From contig NZ_CP009302.1 of assembly GCF_000814825.1 (NCBI RefSeq), positions 1,240,001 to 1,304,000 on the forward strand: 64,000 nt of DNA. Reading direction: 5' to 3'. The notes under the pieces are model-generated. The model made no database searches and had not been told where the DNA came from. It saw only the letters and a program-made list of their open reading frames with translations. Below, piece after piece: positions 8,751 through 16,702 of this stretch (positions are counted from its first letter, which is position 1; each line of letters begins with the position of its first letter). Origin of the DNA: Berryella intestinalis. GTDB taxonomy: Bacteria > Actinomycetota > Coriobacteriia > Coriobacteriales > Eggerthellaceae. The position numbers were made by a program, and so were the translations under genes.

Positions 8751-9746
8751 CTACTTGAGGGTCGCGTACATGACGGCCTTGATGGTGTGCATGCGGTTCT
8801 CGGCCTCGTCGAAGACCTTGGAGCGCTTGGACTCGAACACCTCGTCGGAGACCTCCATCTCGGTGATGCCGAACTGCTCGGCCTTCTCGGCACCGACGGT
8901 GGTGTTGGTGTCGTGGAAGGCGGGCAGGCAGTGCAGGAAGATGGCGTCGTCGCTGGCGTAGCCCATGACCTCCTCGGTCACGCGGTAGGGCTCGAGGTTC
9001 CTGATGCGCTCGGCCCAGACCTCGTCGGGCTCGCCCATCGACACCCACACGTCGGCGTAGATCACGTCGGCGCCGGTGCAGGCCTCCCTGGGGTCCTCGG
9101 TCAGCTTGACGGTGCAGCCGTTCTCGGCGGCGATGGCCGAGCACTCCTCGACGAGGGCGGGGTCGGGCCAGTTGGTCTTCGGCGCGCAGCCCACGAAGTT
9201 CATGCCGAGCTTGGCGCACACGACCATCATCGAGCGGGCGACGTTGTTGGCGGCGTCGGCCATGAACACGACCGTGCGGCCCTTGAGGTCGTAGTTGAAG
9301 TTCTCCTGCATGGTCAGCACGTCGGCGAGCATCTGGGTGGGGTGCCACAGGTCGGTCAGGCCGTTCCACACCGGCACGCCGGCCTTGGCGGCGAGCTCCT
9401 CGACGTCCTCCTGGGCGAAGCCGCGGAACTCGATGCCGTCGTACATGCGCCCGAGCACGCGGGCGGTGTCCTCGATGGACTCCTTCTTGCCCATCTGCGA
9501 GCTGCCCGGGTCGAGGTAGGTCACGCCCATGCCCAGGTCCATGCCGCCGACCTCGAAGGCGCAGCGGGTGCGGGTGGAGGTCTTCTGGAACAGCAGCACG
9601 ATGTTCTTGCCCTCCAGGTAGCGGTGGGGCACGCCGGCGCGCTTCATGTCCTTGAAGTTCTTCGAGAGCTTCAGCAGGTACTCGATCTCCTCGGTGGAGA
9701 AGTCGAGCAGGCGGATGAAGCTGCGGCCGCTGAGGTTGACGCCCAT
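8751..9746 (-). CDS. arcB: Ornithine carbamoyltransferase, catabolic type
   Basis: The 331-residue enzyme converts citrulline and phosphate to ornithine and carbamoyl phosphate in arginine fermentation. It carries the carbamoyl-phosphate motif KTSTRTR near residue 55, HPTQ near residue 130 and HCLPAFHD near residue 265. The last is the ornithine-binding Cys loop. The ATG at 9746 has AAAGGAA five to six bases upstream. A further ATG at 9770 lacks a ribosome site. It lies between arcA and arcC, which supports the catabolic assignment over argF. Third codon positions are almost wholly G/C. Confidence 0.96.
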   Translation of the reverse strand: MGVNLSGRSFIRLLDFSTEEIEYLLKLSKNFKDMKRAGVPHRYLEGKNIVLLFQKTSTRTRCAFEVGGMDLGMGVTYLDPGSSQMGKKESIEDTARVLGRMYDGIEFRGFAQEDVEELAAKAGVPVWNGLTDLWHPTQMLADVLTMQENFNYDLKGRTVVFMADAANNVARSMMVVCAKLGMNFVGCAPKTNWPDPALVEECSAIAAENGCTVKLTEDPREACTGADVIYADVWVSMGEPDEVWAERIRNLEPYRVTEEVMGYASDDAIFLHCLPAFHDTNTTVGAEKAEQFGITEMEVSDEVFESKRSKVFDEAENRMHTIKAVMYATLK

Positions 9747-9858
9747 GGTGGTTCCTTTCTCTAAATACAAGGTACTGCTTTACCTTTGCTTACGCACGTT
9801 ACGTGCGATTCGCACCTGATGAACGGCCCGTCTGAGGACCGTGCCGAAACAGCGGAGC

Positions 9859-11079
9859 CTACAGGGCCTCGCGCCACAGCGGCATGCTCATGCAGCGGGG
9901 GCCTCCGCGTCCGCGTGACAGCTCCGCACTGGGAACCTCGATGAGGTCGAGGCCCTTCTTGTACAGGAAGTCGTTGGTGACGTTGTTGCGCTGGTACACC
10001 ACGATCGAGCCCGGAGCGATGCACAGCGTGTTGCTGCCGTCGTTCCACTGCTCGCGCTCGGCGGCGATGCGGTCGCCCGCGCCGCACTGCAGCAGCTCGA
10101 CGGACTGGCCCACATAGTGGGAAAGGATCTCTTCGAGGCTGGAATCGTTGCGGTTGACACGCACGCCGCCCTTCCCGTCGGGAGTGAGCTCGTAGACCGT
10201 GAGAGGTCCGAGGATGCCCGGATGGATGGTGAACTTGTCATGGTCGATCTGCGTGAACACCGTGTCGAGGTGCATGAACGCGCGGCTGTTCGGGATATCG
10301 AACGCCAGGATGGTGTCGATGGTGCTGGTCTCGTCGCCGAACACGTTGTGCGCGAGCTCGTCGATGGCCGCGGGGCGCGTGCGCTGCGAAATGCCGATCG
10401 CCAGCACGTGGTCGTTGATGTTGAGGATGTCGCCGCCCTCGATGGCGAAGTGGCTGGCGCGGTCGTAGTACACGGGCGTGCCGGTCAGATCGGGGTGCTT
10501 CTCGAAGATGTACTTGCCGTACAGCGTCTCGCGGTTGCGCGTGACCGAGTACATATGGTTGATGCTCACGCCGTTGCCGATCATGGCGAACGGGTCGCGC
10601 GTGAAGTAGAGGTTCGGCATGGGATCGACCAGCATGCTGGTGGGATCCGCCACGTAATCGGCCAGGCTGGCATGGCGGTCGTACTCGATCTCGGACATGG
10701 TGATGCCGGTCATGGTCTTTTCGACCAGCGCCTTGGGATCTTTGTACTCGCTGTTGAGGAAGTCCGCGACGATCTTGCGCCATGCGGGGGCGTAGACGCC
10801 CGCCTCGGTGGCCCACTCGTCGATGAACTGCGCGCGCACCTCGGGGTCCGCGACGACATCGGCCATGAGGTCCTCCAGGTACACGACCTCGATGCCGCGA
10901 TCGCGCATGGCCTGGGCGAAGGCGTCGTGTTCTTTCTGAGCGACCTCCAGGAAGGGGATATCGTCGAACAGCAGGCGCTCGAGCGTATCCGGGGTGAGGT
11001 TCAGAAGCTCGTTGCCGGGACGATGAAGAAGAACCTTCTTCAAGTTCCCGATCTCGCTCTTTACGTTCACTTTGAACAT
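9859..11079 (-). CDS. arcA: Arginine deiminase
   Basis: The 406-residue guanidino-group hydrolase converts arginine to citrulline and ammonia. Visible family motifs are NLYFTRDPF (substrate Asp), FAIEGGDIL (His/Glu region) and the C-terminal RGRGGPRCMSMP, whose Cys (residue 396) is the nucleophile. The length matches the family. It is the first gene of arcABC and is followed by a 112-bp gap to arcB. The start at 11079 has an AAAGGG site. The upstream 550 bases hold a probable promoter and tandem ArgR-like boxes. Codon choice is more mixed than in arcB and arcC. Confidence 0.97.
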   Translation of the reverse strand: MFKVNVKSEIGNLKKVLLHRPGNELLNLTPDTLERLLFDDIPFLEVAQKEHDAFAQAMRDRGIEVVYLEDLMADVVADPEVRAQFIDEWATEAGVYAPAWRKIVADFLNSEYKDPKALVEKTMTGITMSEIEYDRHASLADYVADPTSMLVDPMPNLYFTRDPFAMIGNGVSINHMYSVTRNRETLYGKYIFEKHPDLTGTPVYYDRASHFAIEGGDILNINDHVLAIGISQRTRPAAIDELAHNVFGDETSTIDTILAFDIPNSRAFMHLDTVFTQIDHDKFTIHPGILGPLTVYELTPDGKGGVRVNRNDSSLEEILSHYVGQSVELLQCGAGDRIAAEREQWNDGSNTLCIAPGSIVVYQRNNVTNDFLYKKGLDLIEVPSAELSRGRGGPRCMSMPLWREAL

Positions 11080-11179
11080 ACGTGCCCTTTCTCTTAGATT
11101 GAATCAAACCGAAAAAGGAATCCCTGTTTTCGCACCGTTTTCAGCAAACGGCGACGACCAACGTAAACGTCTCAGGTGA

Positions 11180-11208
11180 ACTATCGCATCTTTAAGGTTA
11201 AATTACAA
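11180..11208 (-). promoter_or_regulatory. Candidate arcA promoter
   Basis: Read on the minus strand: TTGTAA (11208-11203), 17 bases, GATAGT (11185-11180). Both boxes match consensus at four of six positions. The implied leader to arcA is about 95 bases. Confidence 0.4.
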
Positions 11209-11428
11209 GCCGAAAAATGCAACAAATAACTGATTTGATGAAATTTTTTTTAAAAATAATTATTGCCTCCAGAACCCCCGATCGAACCGCTCCCTTGCGG
11301 GAACTTTTTCACCTCGTAGTTTTGACTATCTTTAGTTAAGTCCCTCAACTGGTGTTTTACTAAATTATCCCAGGTTAATTATTTTAGTATTATTCGATCT
11401 AATTTTCTTTGAGCCACCTGTCAGCGTT

Positions 11429-11462
11429 TGCAACAAAATGCATCGTGTTGCATTTTTATGCA
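11429..11462. promoter_or_regulatory. Tandem ARG boxes (ArgR operator)
   Basis: Box 1 is TGCAA-CAAA-ATGCA (11429-11442). Box 2 is TGCAT-TTTT-ATGCA (11449-11462), a perfect inverted half-site pair. Their centres are 20 bases apart, close to the 21 bases of classical paired ARG boxes on one DNA face. TGCAT half-sites are known from actinobacterial ARG boxes. The arginine regulator gene is 4.7 kb away. Confidence 0.65.
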
Positions 11463-11631
11463 TAATTTGAAATAAAGACCGCCTCGATGCGCCTCGAAGC
11501 TCAAGCAAAAAGCGCCCGTTTGCCTTATAGTGTGTACAGTCTTGTTGCATAGCCGGAGCGCTAAGAGCGTTTGTCTTGCTAGTTGATCCAAGACAAGGGT
11601 TCTTCTGCCTTCGGCAAGAAGGGAGGTCTCC

Positions 11632-12972
11632 ATGAGCTCTACCCCATCGCCCGATCTAGTTGAAATCAGCGATCATGAGAAACACAAGACACTCAAGCGA
11701 GTCGCTGTTTCATCCTTCTTGGGCAACTTCATCGAGTGGTTCGACTACGCCAGCTATTCGTACCTGGCAACCGTCATCGCGGTTGTGTTCTTCCCCAGCG
11801 AGGACAAAACCGTCGCCACTATGAGCGCGTTCGCCGTGTTCGCACTCGCGTTCCTCGTCCGACCCATCGGCGCGGTCTTCTGGGGGAACATGGGCGACAA
11901 GAAGGGCAGGAAATGGGCCCTGTCCACGTCGATTCTGCTCATGAGCGGCGCGACGTTCCTCATCGGGTGCCTTCCGGGATACTCCACGCTCGGCGTCGGC
12001 GCCGTTATCCTGCTCCTCCTGCTCCGCATGGTCCAGAGCTTCTCCGCATCGGGAGAATACGCGGGAGCGGCCACCTTCCTGGCCGAATACGCACCCAAAG
12101 ACCACCGCGGCTTCTACTGCTCGTTCGTCCCGGCATCGACCGCGTGCGGGCTTCTCATCGGCTCTCTGTTCGTGACCTTCATGTTCAACGTCTGGGGGTC
12201 CGACTCGTCTTTCGTGACCGACTGGGGCTGGCGCATCCCCTTCCTGTTCGCCCTGCCGCTGGGTTACATCACCCACTACATCCGTAACCACCTCGAGGAC
12301 TCCCCCGTGTACGTGAAGATGCGCGAGGCCATCGAGAAAGGCAACCGCGAGACGGAAGCCACTCCCGTCCGCTCCCTGCTGAAGAACTACCGCCGCCAGA
12401 CCATCCTCGCGTTCGGCGCCTGCATGCTCAACGCGGTCGGCTTCTACACGGTGCTCACCTACCTGCCCAACTACCTCGAAGTGACCATCGGGTACGACGC
12501 GGCGTCCGCCTCCGTCATCACCACCATCGCCCTCGTGGCCTACATCGGGTTCATCTTCCTGTCCGGCCTCATATCCGACCGCGTCGGGCGCAAGAAGATG
12601 CTCATCGGCGCCTGCCTGGGATTCGTCATCTTCACCGTCCCCGCCTTCCATCTGCTGGCCACCAAGGACTTCACCACCATCTTGTTCGTCGAGCTGGTGA
12701 TGTGCCTCATCCTCACGGTCAACGACGGAACGCTTTCCAGCTACCTGACCGAAACCTTCCCCACCAAGATCAGGTATTCGGGATTCGCCTTCAGCTTCAA
12801 CCTGGCCAACGCCCTGTTCGGCGGATCGGCTTCGTACATCTCCTTCCAGCTCATCAATATGACCGGAGACAACTTCGCTCCCGGTTACTACATGGTCGCC
12901 CTCGCCCTCATCGCCCTGGTCGCCATGTTCTTGTCCCACGAGCAGACCGGCAAGGACCTAAGCGAAGTATAG
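11632..12972 (+). CDS. MFS transporter, metabolite:H+ symporter (MHS) type
   Basis: The 446-residue, 12-helix permease belongs to the ProP/KgtP-like MHS group. The N-terminus has GNFIEWFDYASYSYLA, typical of that family. The loop 2-3 signature is GNMGDKKGRK and a related SDRVGRKK lies in the second half. GGGAGG precedes the ATG by five bases. MHS carriers import dicarboxylates, betaines, proline or related solutes with protons, but substrate is not readable here. Being divergent from arcA across ARG boxes, it may carry arginine, ornithine, citrulline or another amino compound. That is inference, since canonical ArcD antiporters belong to another family. Confidence 0.85.
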   Translation: MSSTPSPDLVEISDHEKHKTLKRVAVSSFLGNFIEWFDYASYSYLATVIAVVFFPSEDKTVATMSAFAVFALAFLVRPIGAVFWGNMGDKKGRKWALSTSILLMSGATFLIGCLPGYSTLGVGAVILLLLLRMVQSFSASGEYAGAATFLAEYAPKDHRGFYCSFVPASTACGLLIGSLFVTFMFNVWGSDSSFVTDWGWRIPFLFALPLGYITHYIRNHLEDSPVYVKMREAIEKGNRETEATPVRSLLKNYRRQTILAFGACMLNAVGFYTVLTYLPNYLEVTIGYDAASASVITTIALVAYIGFIFLSGLISDRVGRKKMLIGACLGFVIFTVPAFHLLATKDFTTILFVELVMCLILTVNDGTLSSYLTETFPTKIRYSGFAFSFNLANALFGGSASYISFQLINMTGDNFAPGYYMVALALIALVAMFLSHEQTGKDLSEV

Positions 12973-13000
12973 AAGCGCTTCTAACACGCAACTATATACA

Positions 13001-13033
13001 GAAAGGCCCTCCGCCCGCGCGGGGGGCCTTTCC
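13001..13033 (+). terminator. Terminator-like hairpin after the MHS transporter
   Basis: GAAAGGCCC (13001-13009) pairs with GGGCCTTTC (13024-13032) around a GC-rich loop. No T-run follows, so termination may be partial. Confidence 0.6.
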
Positions 13034-13365
13034 TGTTGGAAAAACCCGAGGGAAGGCGCGTGCACGCGGGCGGGGAAAGGTCGGGGCGCGAGCCGGGGCG
13101 CCCCCGCGCCCGACGGCGCCCGCCGAAGTGCCGCGGGAACAGGATGGATATTCAGACTATCTTGAAACAGGGCATCTACTTGGTATCTTAACTTGAGTTA
13201 ACTTCAGATGAATAAAGCCTCCGATTAGGTATGCACCATCAAAATAACAGGGTGCGGAGCCTTTCTACAGCACCTTTGCCCCGCATGATCCCCGCCCCCG
13301 GCGCACCGCTTCTGTTTTTTAGGATTTAATCAATATAAAAATAAACAATAAGTTTAAATTTTTCC

Positions 13366-13397
13366 TTGAATATGCAGAATAAAAAGCCTAGTATGCA
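13366..13397 (+). promoter_or_regulatory. Amidinotransferase promoter with two ArgR-like half-sites
   Basis: TTGAAT (13366-13371), exactly 17 bases and TAGTAT (13389-13394) form a good promoter. An ATGCA follows the -35 (13372-13376) and another overlaps the -10 (13393-13397), 21 bases apart. These match one half of the arc ARG boxes, but the partner half-sites are poor. Confidence 0.5.
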
Positions 13398-13519
13398 TAT
13401 CGTAAGCGAAACGGCAAGTTTGATCGAAGATGCAGATAGCGAGCCGGACCTGTTCGTTTTCTACCGTCTTTACGATCTCCAGACTTTCCCAGAGCTTATG
13501 TCGTTTTGTGTGGTCAAGA

Positions 13520-13538
13520 GGGGAACAAAAGGTTCCCC
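13520..13538 (+). promoter_or_regulatory. Hairpin just upstream of the amidinotransferase ribosome site
   Basis: GGGGAAC and GTTCCCC pair around AAAAG, six bases before the AAAGGAG site. It could stabilise the mRNA or set ribosome access. No T-run follows, so it is not a terminator. Confidence 0.5.
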
Positions 13539-13557
13539 CCAACGAAAGGAGATCTAC

Positions 13558-14703
13558 ATGGCAAAGATCGTCAGCTCCTGGAACGACTGGGACCCCCTGA
13601 AGCGCGTCATCGTTGGTCGCTGCGACAACTCGATGATTCCGCCCGAGGAGCCCGCTACCTCTGAGAAGGTGCCCGTTGACTCCGAGATGCGCGGCATGTG
13701 GGGCCTGCGTCCCCTCGCCACCGTCGAGCGCGGCAACGAGTGCCTCGAGAACCTCGTCAAGATCCTCGAGGATCACGGCGTCGTTGTCGACCGTCCCACC
13801 CCGCTGCAGTGGAACCAGGCCATCGGCACGCCTGATTTCCGCAACGACTCCATGATGACCTGCATGCCTCCCCGTGACATCCTGCTCACCATCGGCAACG
13901 AGATCATGGCTTCCGCTAACTCCTTCCGCTGCCGTTACTTCGAGTACCTCGCGTACTGGCCGCTGATGAAGCAGTACTTCGATGAGGATCCCGAGTTCAA
14001 GTGGACCCAGGCTCCCCGTCCTCGCCTGACCGACGCTTCCTACAAGCACAACTACTATGACGAGAAGATCTCCCTCGAGGAGCGCCTCGTCCGCACGGCC
14101 AACAAGGACTTCGTGACCACTGAAGTCGAGCCGATGTGGGATGCCGCCGACGTTATGCGCATGGGCAAGGACCTCTTCATCCAGCACGGTCTGACCACCA
14201 ACCGTACCGCCATGGAGTGGTTCCAGCGCTACTATCCCGAGCTGCGCGTCCACGCCGTCAACTTCCCCGGCGACCCCTATCCCATCCACATCGACGCCAC
14301 CTTCGTGCCGCTGCGTCCGGGCCTGATCATCAACAACCCGCAGCGTCACCTGCCCGAAGAGCAGCGCGCTATCTTCGAGGCCAACGACTGGCAGATCGTC
14401 GACGCGGCGCAGCCCGCTCACACCGAGCCTCCCGCGCTCTGCTACAGCTCTGTCTGGCTGTCCATGAACTGCCTGGTTCTCGACCCGAAGACGGTTATCG
14501 TCGAGGCTTCCGAGGTCTATCAGCAGGAGCAGATGGACAAGCTCGGCATGAACGTCCTGCCCTGCGACCTGCGTGACGCGTATCCGTTCGGCGGCGGCCT
14601 GCACTGCTCCACCGCTGACGTCTATCGTGAGGGGACCTGCGAGGATTACTTCCCCAACAGGGTTGCCGATCCCACGCTGATCCACCCGGAGATGTGGGAC
14701 TAG
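13558..14703 (+). CDS. L-arginine:glycine-type amidinotransferase
   Basis: The 381-residue protein resembles animal L-arginine:glycine amidinotransferase (AGAT) and bacterial relatives such as CyrA and StrB. All three catalytic residues are visible: Asp195 in WDAAD, His244 in PIHIDATF and Cys350 in GGGLHCSTAD. The Asp-His spacing of 49 equals that of human AGAT. The family moves the amidino group of arginine through a Cys intermediate to an amine and releases ornithine. With glycine as acceptor the product would be guanidinoacetate. The acceptor here is unproven. The start at 13558 has AAAGGAG six bases upstream. Codons ending in T (GCT, CGT) are more common than in arcB/arcC, suggesting strong expression. 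A terminator, then an EamA transporter, follow. Confidence 0.88.
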   Translation: MAKIVSSWNDWDPLKRVIVGRCDNSMIPPEEPATSEKVPVDSEMRGMWGLRPLATVERGNECLENLVKILEDHGVVVDRPTPLQWNQAIGTPDFRNDSMMTCMPPRDILLTIGNEIMASANSFRCRYFEYLAYWPLMKQYFDEDPEFKWTQAPRPRLTDASYKHNYYDEKISLEERLVRTANKDFVTTEVEPMWDAADVMRMGKDLFIQHGLTTNRTAMEWFQRYYPELRVHAVNFPGDPYPIHIDATFVPLRPGLIINNPQRHLPEEQRAIFEANDWQIVDAAQPAHTEPPALCYSSVWLSMNCLVLDPKTVIVEASEVYQQEQMDKLGMNVLPCDLRDAYPFGGGLHCSTADVYREGTCEDYFPNRVADPTLIHPEMWD

Positions 14704-14752
14704 TCCCTCGTCGAGCGTTCTGCGAATCATCCGCTGATTCCAGATAACTTTG

Positions 14753-14799
14753 AAAAGGAGGCCTGGTTTTCTTTAACGGAAGCTGGGTCTCCTTTTTTC
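14753..14799 (+). terminator. Terminator after the amidinotransferase
   Basis: AAAAGGAG pairs with CTCCTTTT around an imperfect inner stem and is followed by a T-run. The EamA gene starts 85 bases later, so coupling would need read-through. Confidence 0.65.
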
Positions 14800-14883
14800 T
14801 TCGCACTTTTCACGTATATATCAACATAACTGGGGGGTAAACGATCCCTTAAGGGGATCTCTGTCTTAAAAAGGAGGGTTACA

Positions 14884-15981
14884 ATGGCTGATAACGTTAC
14901 GGAGACTGCCGTATCGCCCGAGGCTTCGTCGGGAAGCGGCGATTACCAGATGGATCGCCGATGGGGCACTATCGCGATGTTCATTTCCGCTACCGGCATG
15001 GGTCTCGTTCCCCTGTTTAGCCGCATGGCTACGCGCACCGAGTTCCTTGACGGCAAAATGGGTCTGAATGCCGGCGACAGCGTAGGCGCCCTGATGGCGA
15101 CCGGTCGCATGAGCATGGGCATCCTGTTCTTCGTGATCTTGATGTTCGCCACGCACAAGACCGGCGTGTTCAAGAAACTCAAGCTCACCCCCGCTATCGC
15201 ACTGGGCGGCGTGATGATCGGCCTGTCCCTTGCCTGCTACGTCACCTCCACGCTTCTGACGTCTGTCGCAAACGCCGTTCTCTTCATCTACACCGGACCG
15301 GTCTTCTGCGTGCTTATGGCACGTATCTTCAGAAAGGAACCGATGTCGGGCCTGCAGTGGATCTGCCTGTTCGTCGTGTTCTTCGGCATGCTGTTCGCAG
15401 AAGGCCTTGTCGGTTTCTCCGACGGCGGCTTCATGGTCGACTTCAGCCTTGAAACCTCTACGCCCGAGTTCCCGCAGAAGGGTCTGGGCGACATCTTCGG
15501 CCTGCTGTCCGGTGTGTTCTATGGTTCCAGCATGTTCTTCAACGGCTATCGCAAAGACGCCGACACCACCGCTCGCGGCGTTTGGAACTTCATCTTCGCT
15601 GCCCTGGCGGCGGGTTCTCTGACCCTCGTCCTCAACACGCTGGGCACCTCCGGCGTCGTTCCCCCCAACTGGGCGCTCGACCTGCACCTGACCAACGCCA
15701 ACTGGATCGGCGCGGTGCTGCTGTGGATCATCTGCGGCCCCATCGCCCTGGGCTTCTTGCTGGTCGCCGGCCGCAACCTGCCCGCAGCCGACTACTCCAC
15801 CATCGCCTACTGGGAGGTTCCCGTCGCGCTGTTCATCGGCCTGGTGATCTTCTCCGAGCCGTTCACCATCAACTCCGCGATCGGCACGGTCCTCATCATC
15901 GGCGCCGGCGCCATCCCTGCTATCAAGGGCATGCGCGCTGCTCATAAGGAAGCGAAGCTCAACGTCGCAACAACCGAGTAA
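14884..15981 (+). CDS. EamA/DMT-family transporter
   Basis: The 365-residue membrane protein has about ten helices in two EamA halves, preceded by a 25-residue Ser/Glu-rich cytosolic tail. AAGGAGG lies six bases before the ATG. DMT-type carriers commonly export amino acids, metabolites or guanidinium-like compounds, and some import. The loop between helices 6 and 7 is longer than usual and polar. Its place between the amidinotransferase and argR suggests that it moves a guanidino compound, ornithine or another arginine product. This rests on position only. Confidence 0.8.
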   Translation: MADNVTETAVSPEASSGSGDYQMDRRWGTIAMFISATGMGLVPLFSRMATRTEFLDGKMGLNAGDSVGALMATGRMSMGILFFVILMFATHKTGVFKKLKLTPAIALGGVMIGLSLACYVTSTLLTSVANAVLFIYTGPVFCVLMARIFRKEPMSGLQWICLFVVFFGMLFAEGLVGFSDGGFMVDFSLETSTPEFPQKGLGDIFGLLSGVFYGSSMFFNGYRKDADTTARGVWNFIFAALAAGSLTLVLNTLGTSGVVPPNWALDLHLTNANWIGAVLLWIICGPIALGFLLVAGRNLPAADYSTIAYWEVPVALFIGLVIFSEPFTINSAIGTVLIIGAGAIPAIKGMRAAHKEAKLNVATTE

Positions 15982-16030
15982 GAGGCGCGTAGCTGCTGCT
16001 TTTATGCAGAACTGCTCCGAAGTTTGTAAT

Positions 16031-16062
16031 AAGAAGAGCGTCGGCAACGGCGCTCTTCTTTA
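16031..16062 (+). terminator. Terminator after the EamA gene
   Basis: The perfect 10-bp stem AAGAAGAGCG/CGCTCTTCTT encloses a 10-base loop. The 3' arm ends in a TTCTTT run. Confidence 0.85.
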
Positions 16063-16096
16063 TGCATTGGAATGACTATTAACCTGCTTTTATGTT
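16062..16096 (+). promoter_or_regulatory. Candidate argR promoter with an ATGCA half-site
   Basis: ATGCA (16062-16066) abuts TTGGAA (16067-16072). Eighteen bases later comes TATGTT (16091-16096). This is a fair sigma-70 promoter with an ArgR-like half-site next to its -35. Confidence 0.4.
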
Positions 16097-16106
16097 AGAA
16101 TTCCCT

Positions 16107-16142
16107 CCAGTGGAAAGAAGCTGTCCACTGGTTTTGTTTTTT
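16107..16142 (+). terminator. Intrinsic-terminator-like hairpin in the argR leader
   Basis: CCAGTGGA (16107-16114) and TCCACTGG (16124-16131) form a perfect 8-bp stem followed by TTTTGTTTTTT. It lies between the best promoter and the argR start, so it could be an attenuator or a second terminator for the EamA transcript. Confidence 0.7.
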
Positions 16143-16154
16143 CATATCAATGCA
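16141..16154 (+). promoter_or_regulatory. Candidate ARG box before argR
   Basis: TTCAT-ATCA-ATGCA matches the arc box pattern TGCAT-N4-ATGCA at nine of ten half-site positions. It lies 32 bases before the argR ATG, as expected for self-control. Confidence 0.45.
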
Positions 16155-16185
16155 GAATATTGGATACGAGGTTCGGGAGCATCCT

Positions 16186-16626
16186 ATGAAAAAAAGCGTC
16201 CACCGCCACGACGTGATTCGAGACATCGTCCGACGAGAAGCGATCCATACCCAGCGCGATCTCGTCGCGAAACTCCAAGAGCTCGGGTACGAATGCACGC
16301 AGGCTACCGTGTCGCGCGACATCGCAAACATCGGCCTTCTGAAGTCGCAAGATGGCCTGTACGTCCTCCCCGAGGACATGCGCCTCTACCACATGCTGTC
16401 GGAAATCGTCGGAGAGATCCATGTTGCGGGCCACAGCGTGGTGGTGCGCACCAATCCCGGCATCGCCCCGGGCGTCGCCGACGCCATCGACAACGTCCAT
16501 ATCGAGGGCCTTCTGGGAACCGTCGCGGGCGACAACACCATCCTCATCATCGCGTACAGCCCCGAGGACGCCAAGTTCGTCAAACAGCGCCTTCTGGAGC
16601 TCAAGCGGCATTTCAAGCGTGTCTAG
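16186..16626 (+). CDS. argR: Arginine repressor
   Basis: The 146-residue ArgR/AhrC regulator binds ARG boxes as a hexamer with arginine as co-effector. It represses biosynthesis and, in many species, activates breakdown. The N-terminal winged helix-turn-helix contains TQATVSRDI, the classical recognition motif, near residues 40-50. The C-terminal oligomerisation and arginine-binding half includes the GTVAGDNTILII segment with the conserved GDNT (Asp). The start at 16186 has GGGAG six bases upstream. An ATG at 16150 would add 12 residues. It is convergent with argB and close to the arc operon, whose divergent region has matching boxes. Confidence 0.95.
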   Translation: MKKSVHRHDVIRDIVRREAIHTQRDLVAKLQELGYECTQATVSRDIANIGLLKSQDGLYVLPEDMRLYHMLSEIVGEIHVAGHSVVVRTNPGIAPGVADAIDNVHIEGLLGTVAGDNTILIIAYSPEDAKFVKQRLLELKRHFKRV

Positions 16627-16642
16627 CAGCCCCGCGTGAAAC

Positions 16643-16679
16643 AAAAGGAGGCGAGCCCACTCGGCTCGCCTCCTTTTTT
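16643..16679 (+). terminator. Terminator between argR and argB
   Basis: A long perfect stem (GGAGGCGAGCC/GGCTCGCCTCC) is flanked by A-run and T-run. It should work in both directions for the convergent genes. Confidence 0.92.
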
Positions 16680-16702
16680 ATCGTCGAGGTGCGGATGCCT
16701 GC

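Larger units (their letters stand above)
11080..11631. other. AT-rich divergent regulatory region between arcA and the transporter
   Basis: This 552-bp stretch has no gene and is far richer in A/T than its surroundings. It holds a minus-strand promoter candidate near 11180-11208, tandem ARG boxes at 11429-11462 and a plus-strand -10 (TATAGT) at 11526-11531. The divergent layout suggests joint control of arginine breakdown and transport. Confidence 0.7.
12973..13557. other. Leader and regulatory region before the amidinotransferase
   Basis: The 585 bp hold no gene. A terminator-like hairpin (13001-13033) is followed by a very GC-rich stretch to about 13140. A possible promoter is TTGAAA (13162-13167), 16 bases, TATCTT (13184-13189), with TTAACT/AGTTAA inverted around TG at 13188-13201. 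An AT-rich block at about 13311-13400 holds a second, stronger promoter. A short hairpin precedes the ribosome site. An upstream in-frame ATG at 13366 exists but lacks a ribosome site. Confidence 0.55.

Noticed and set aside
11080-11631. An FNR/ANR site controlling arcA, as in other arginine deiminase operons
   Set aside because: No TTGAT-N4-ATCAA-like palindrome was found. The ARG boxes explain the region better.
13401-13557. A possible guanidine riboswitch before the amidinotransferase
   Set aside because: I looked for ykkC/mini-ykkC ACGR-type motifs in the leader and saw none. Only one short hairpin is present.
13366-13557. An upstream start giving the amidinotransferase 64 extra residues
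   Set aside because: That ATG lies on the -35 of a good promoter and has no ribosome site. The ATG at 13558 has AAAGGAG, and the protein then begins at the normal family N-terminus.
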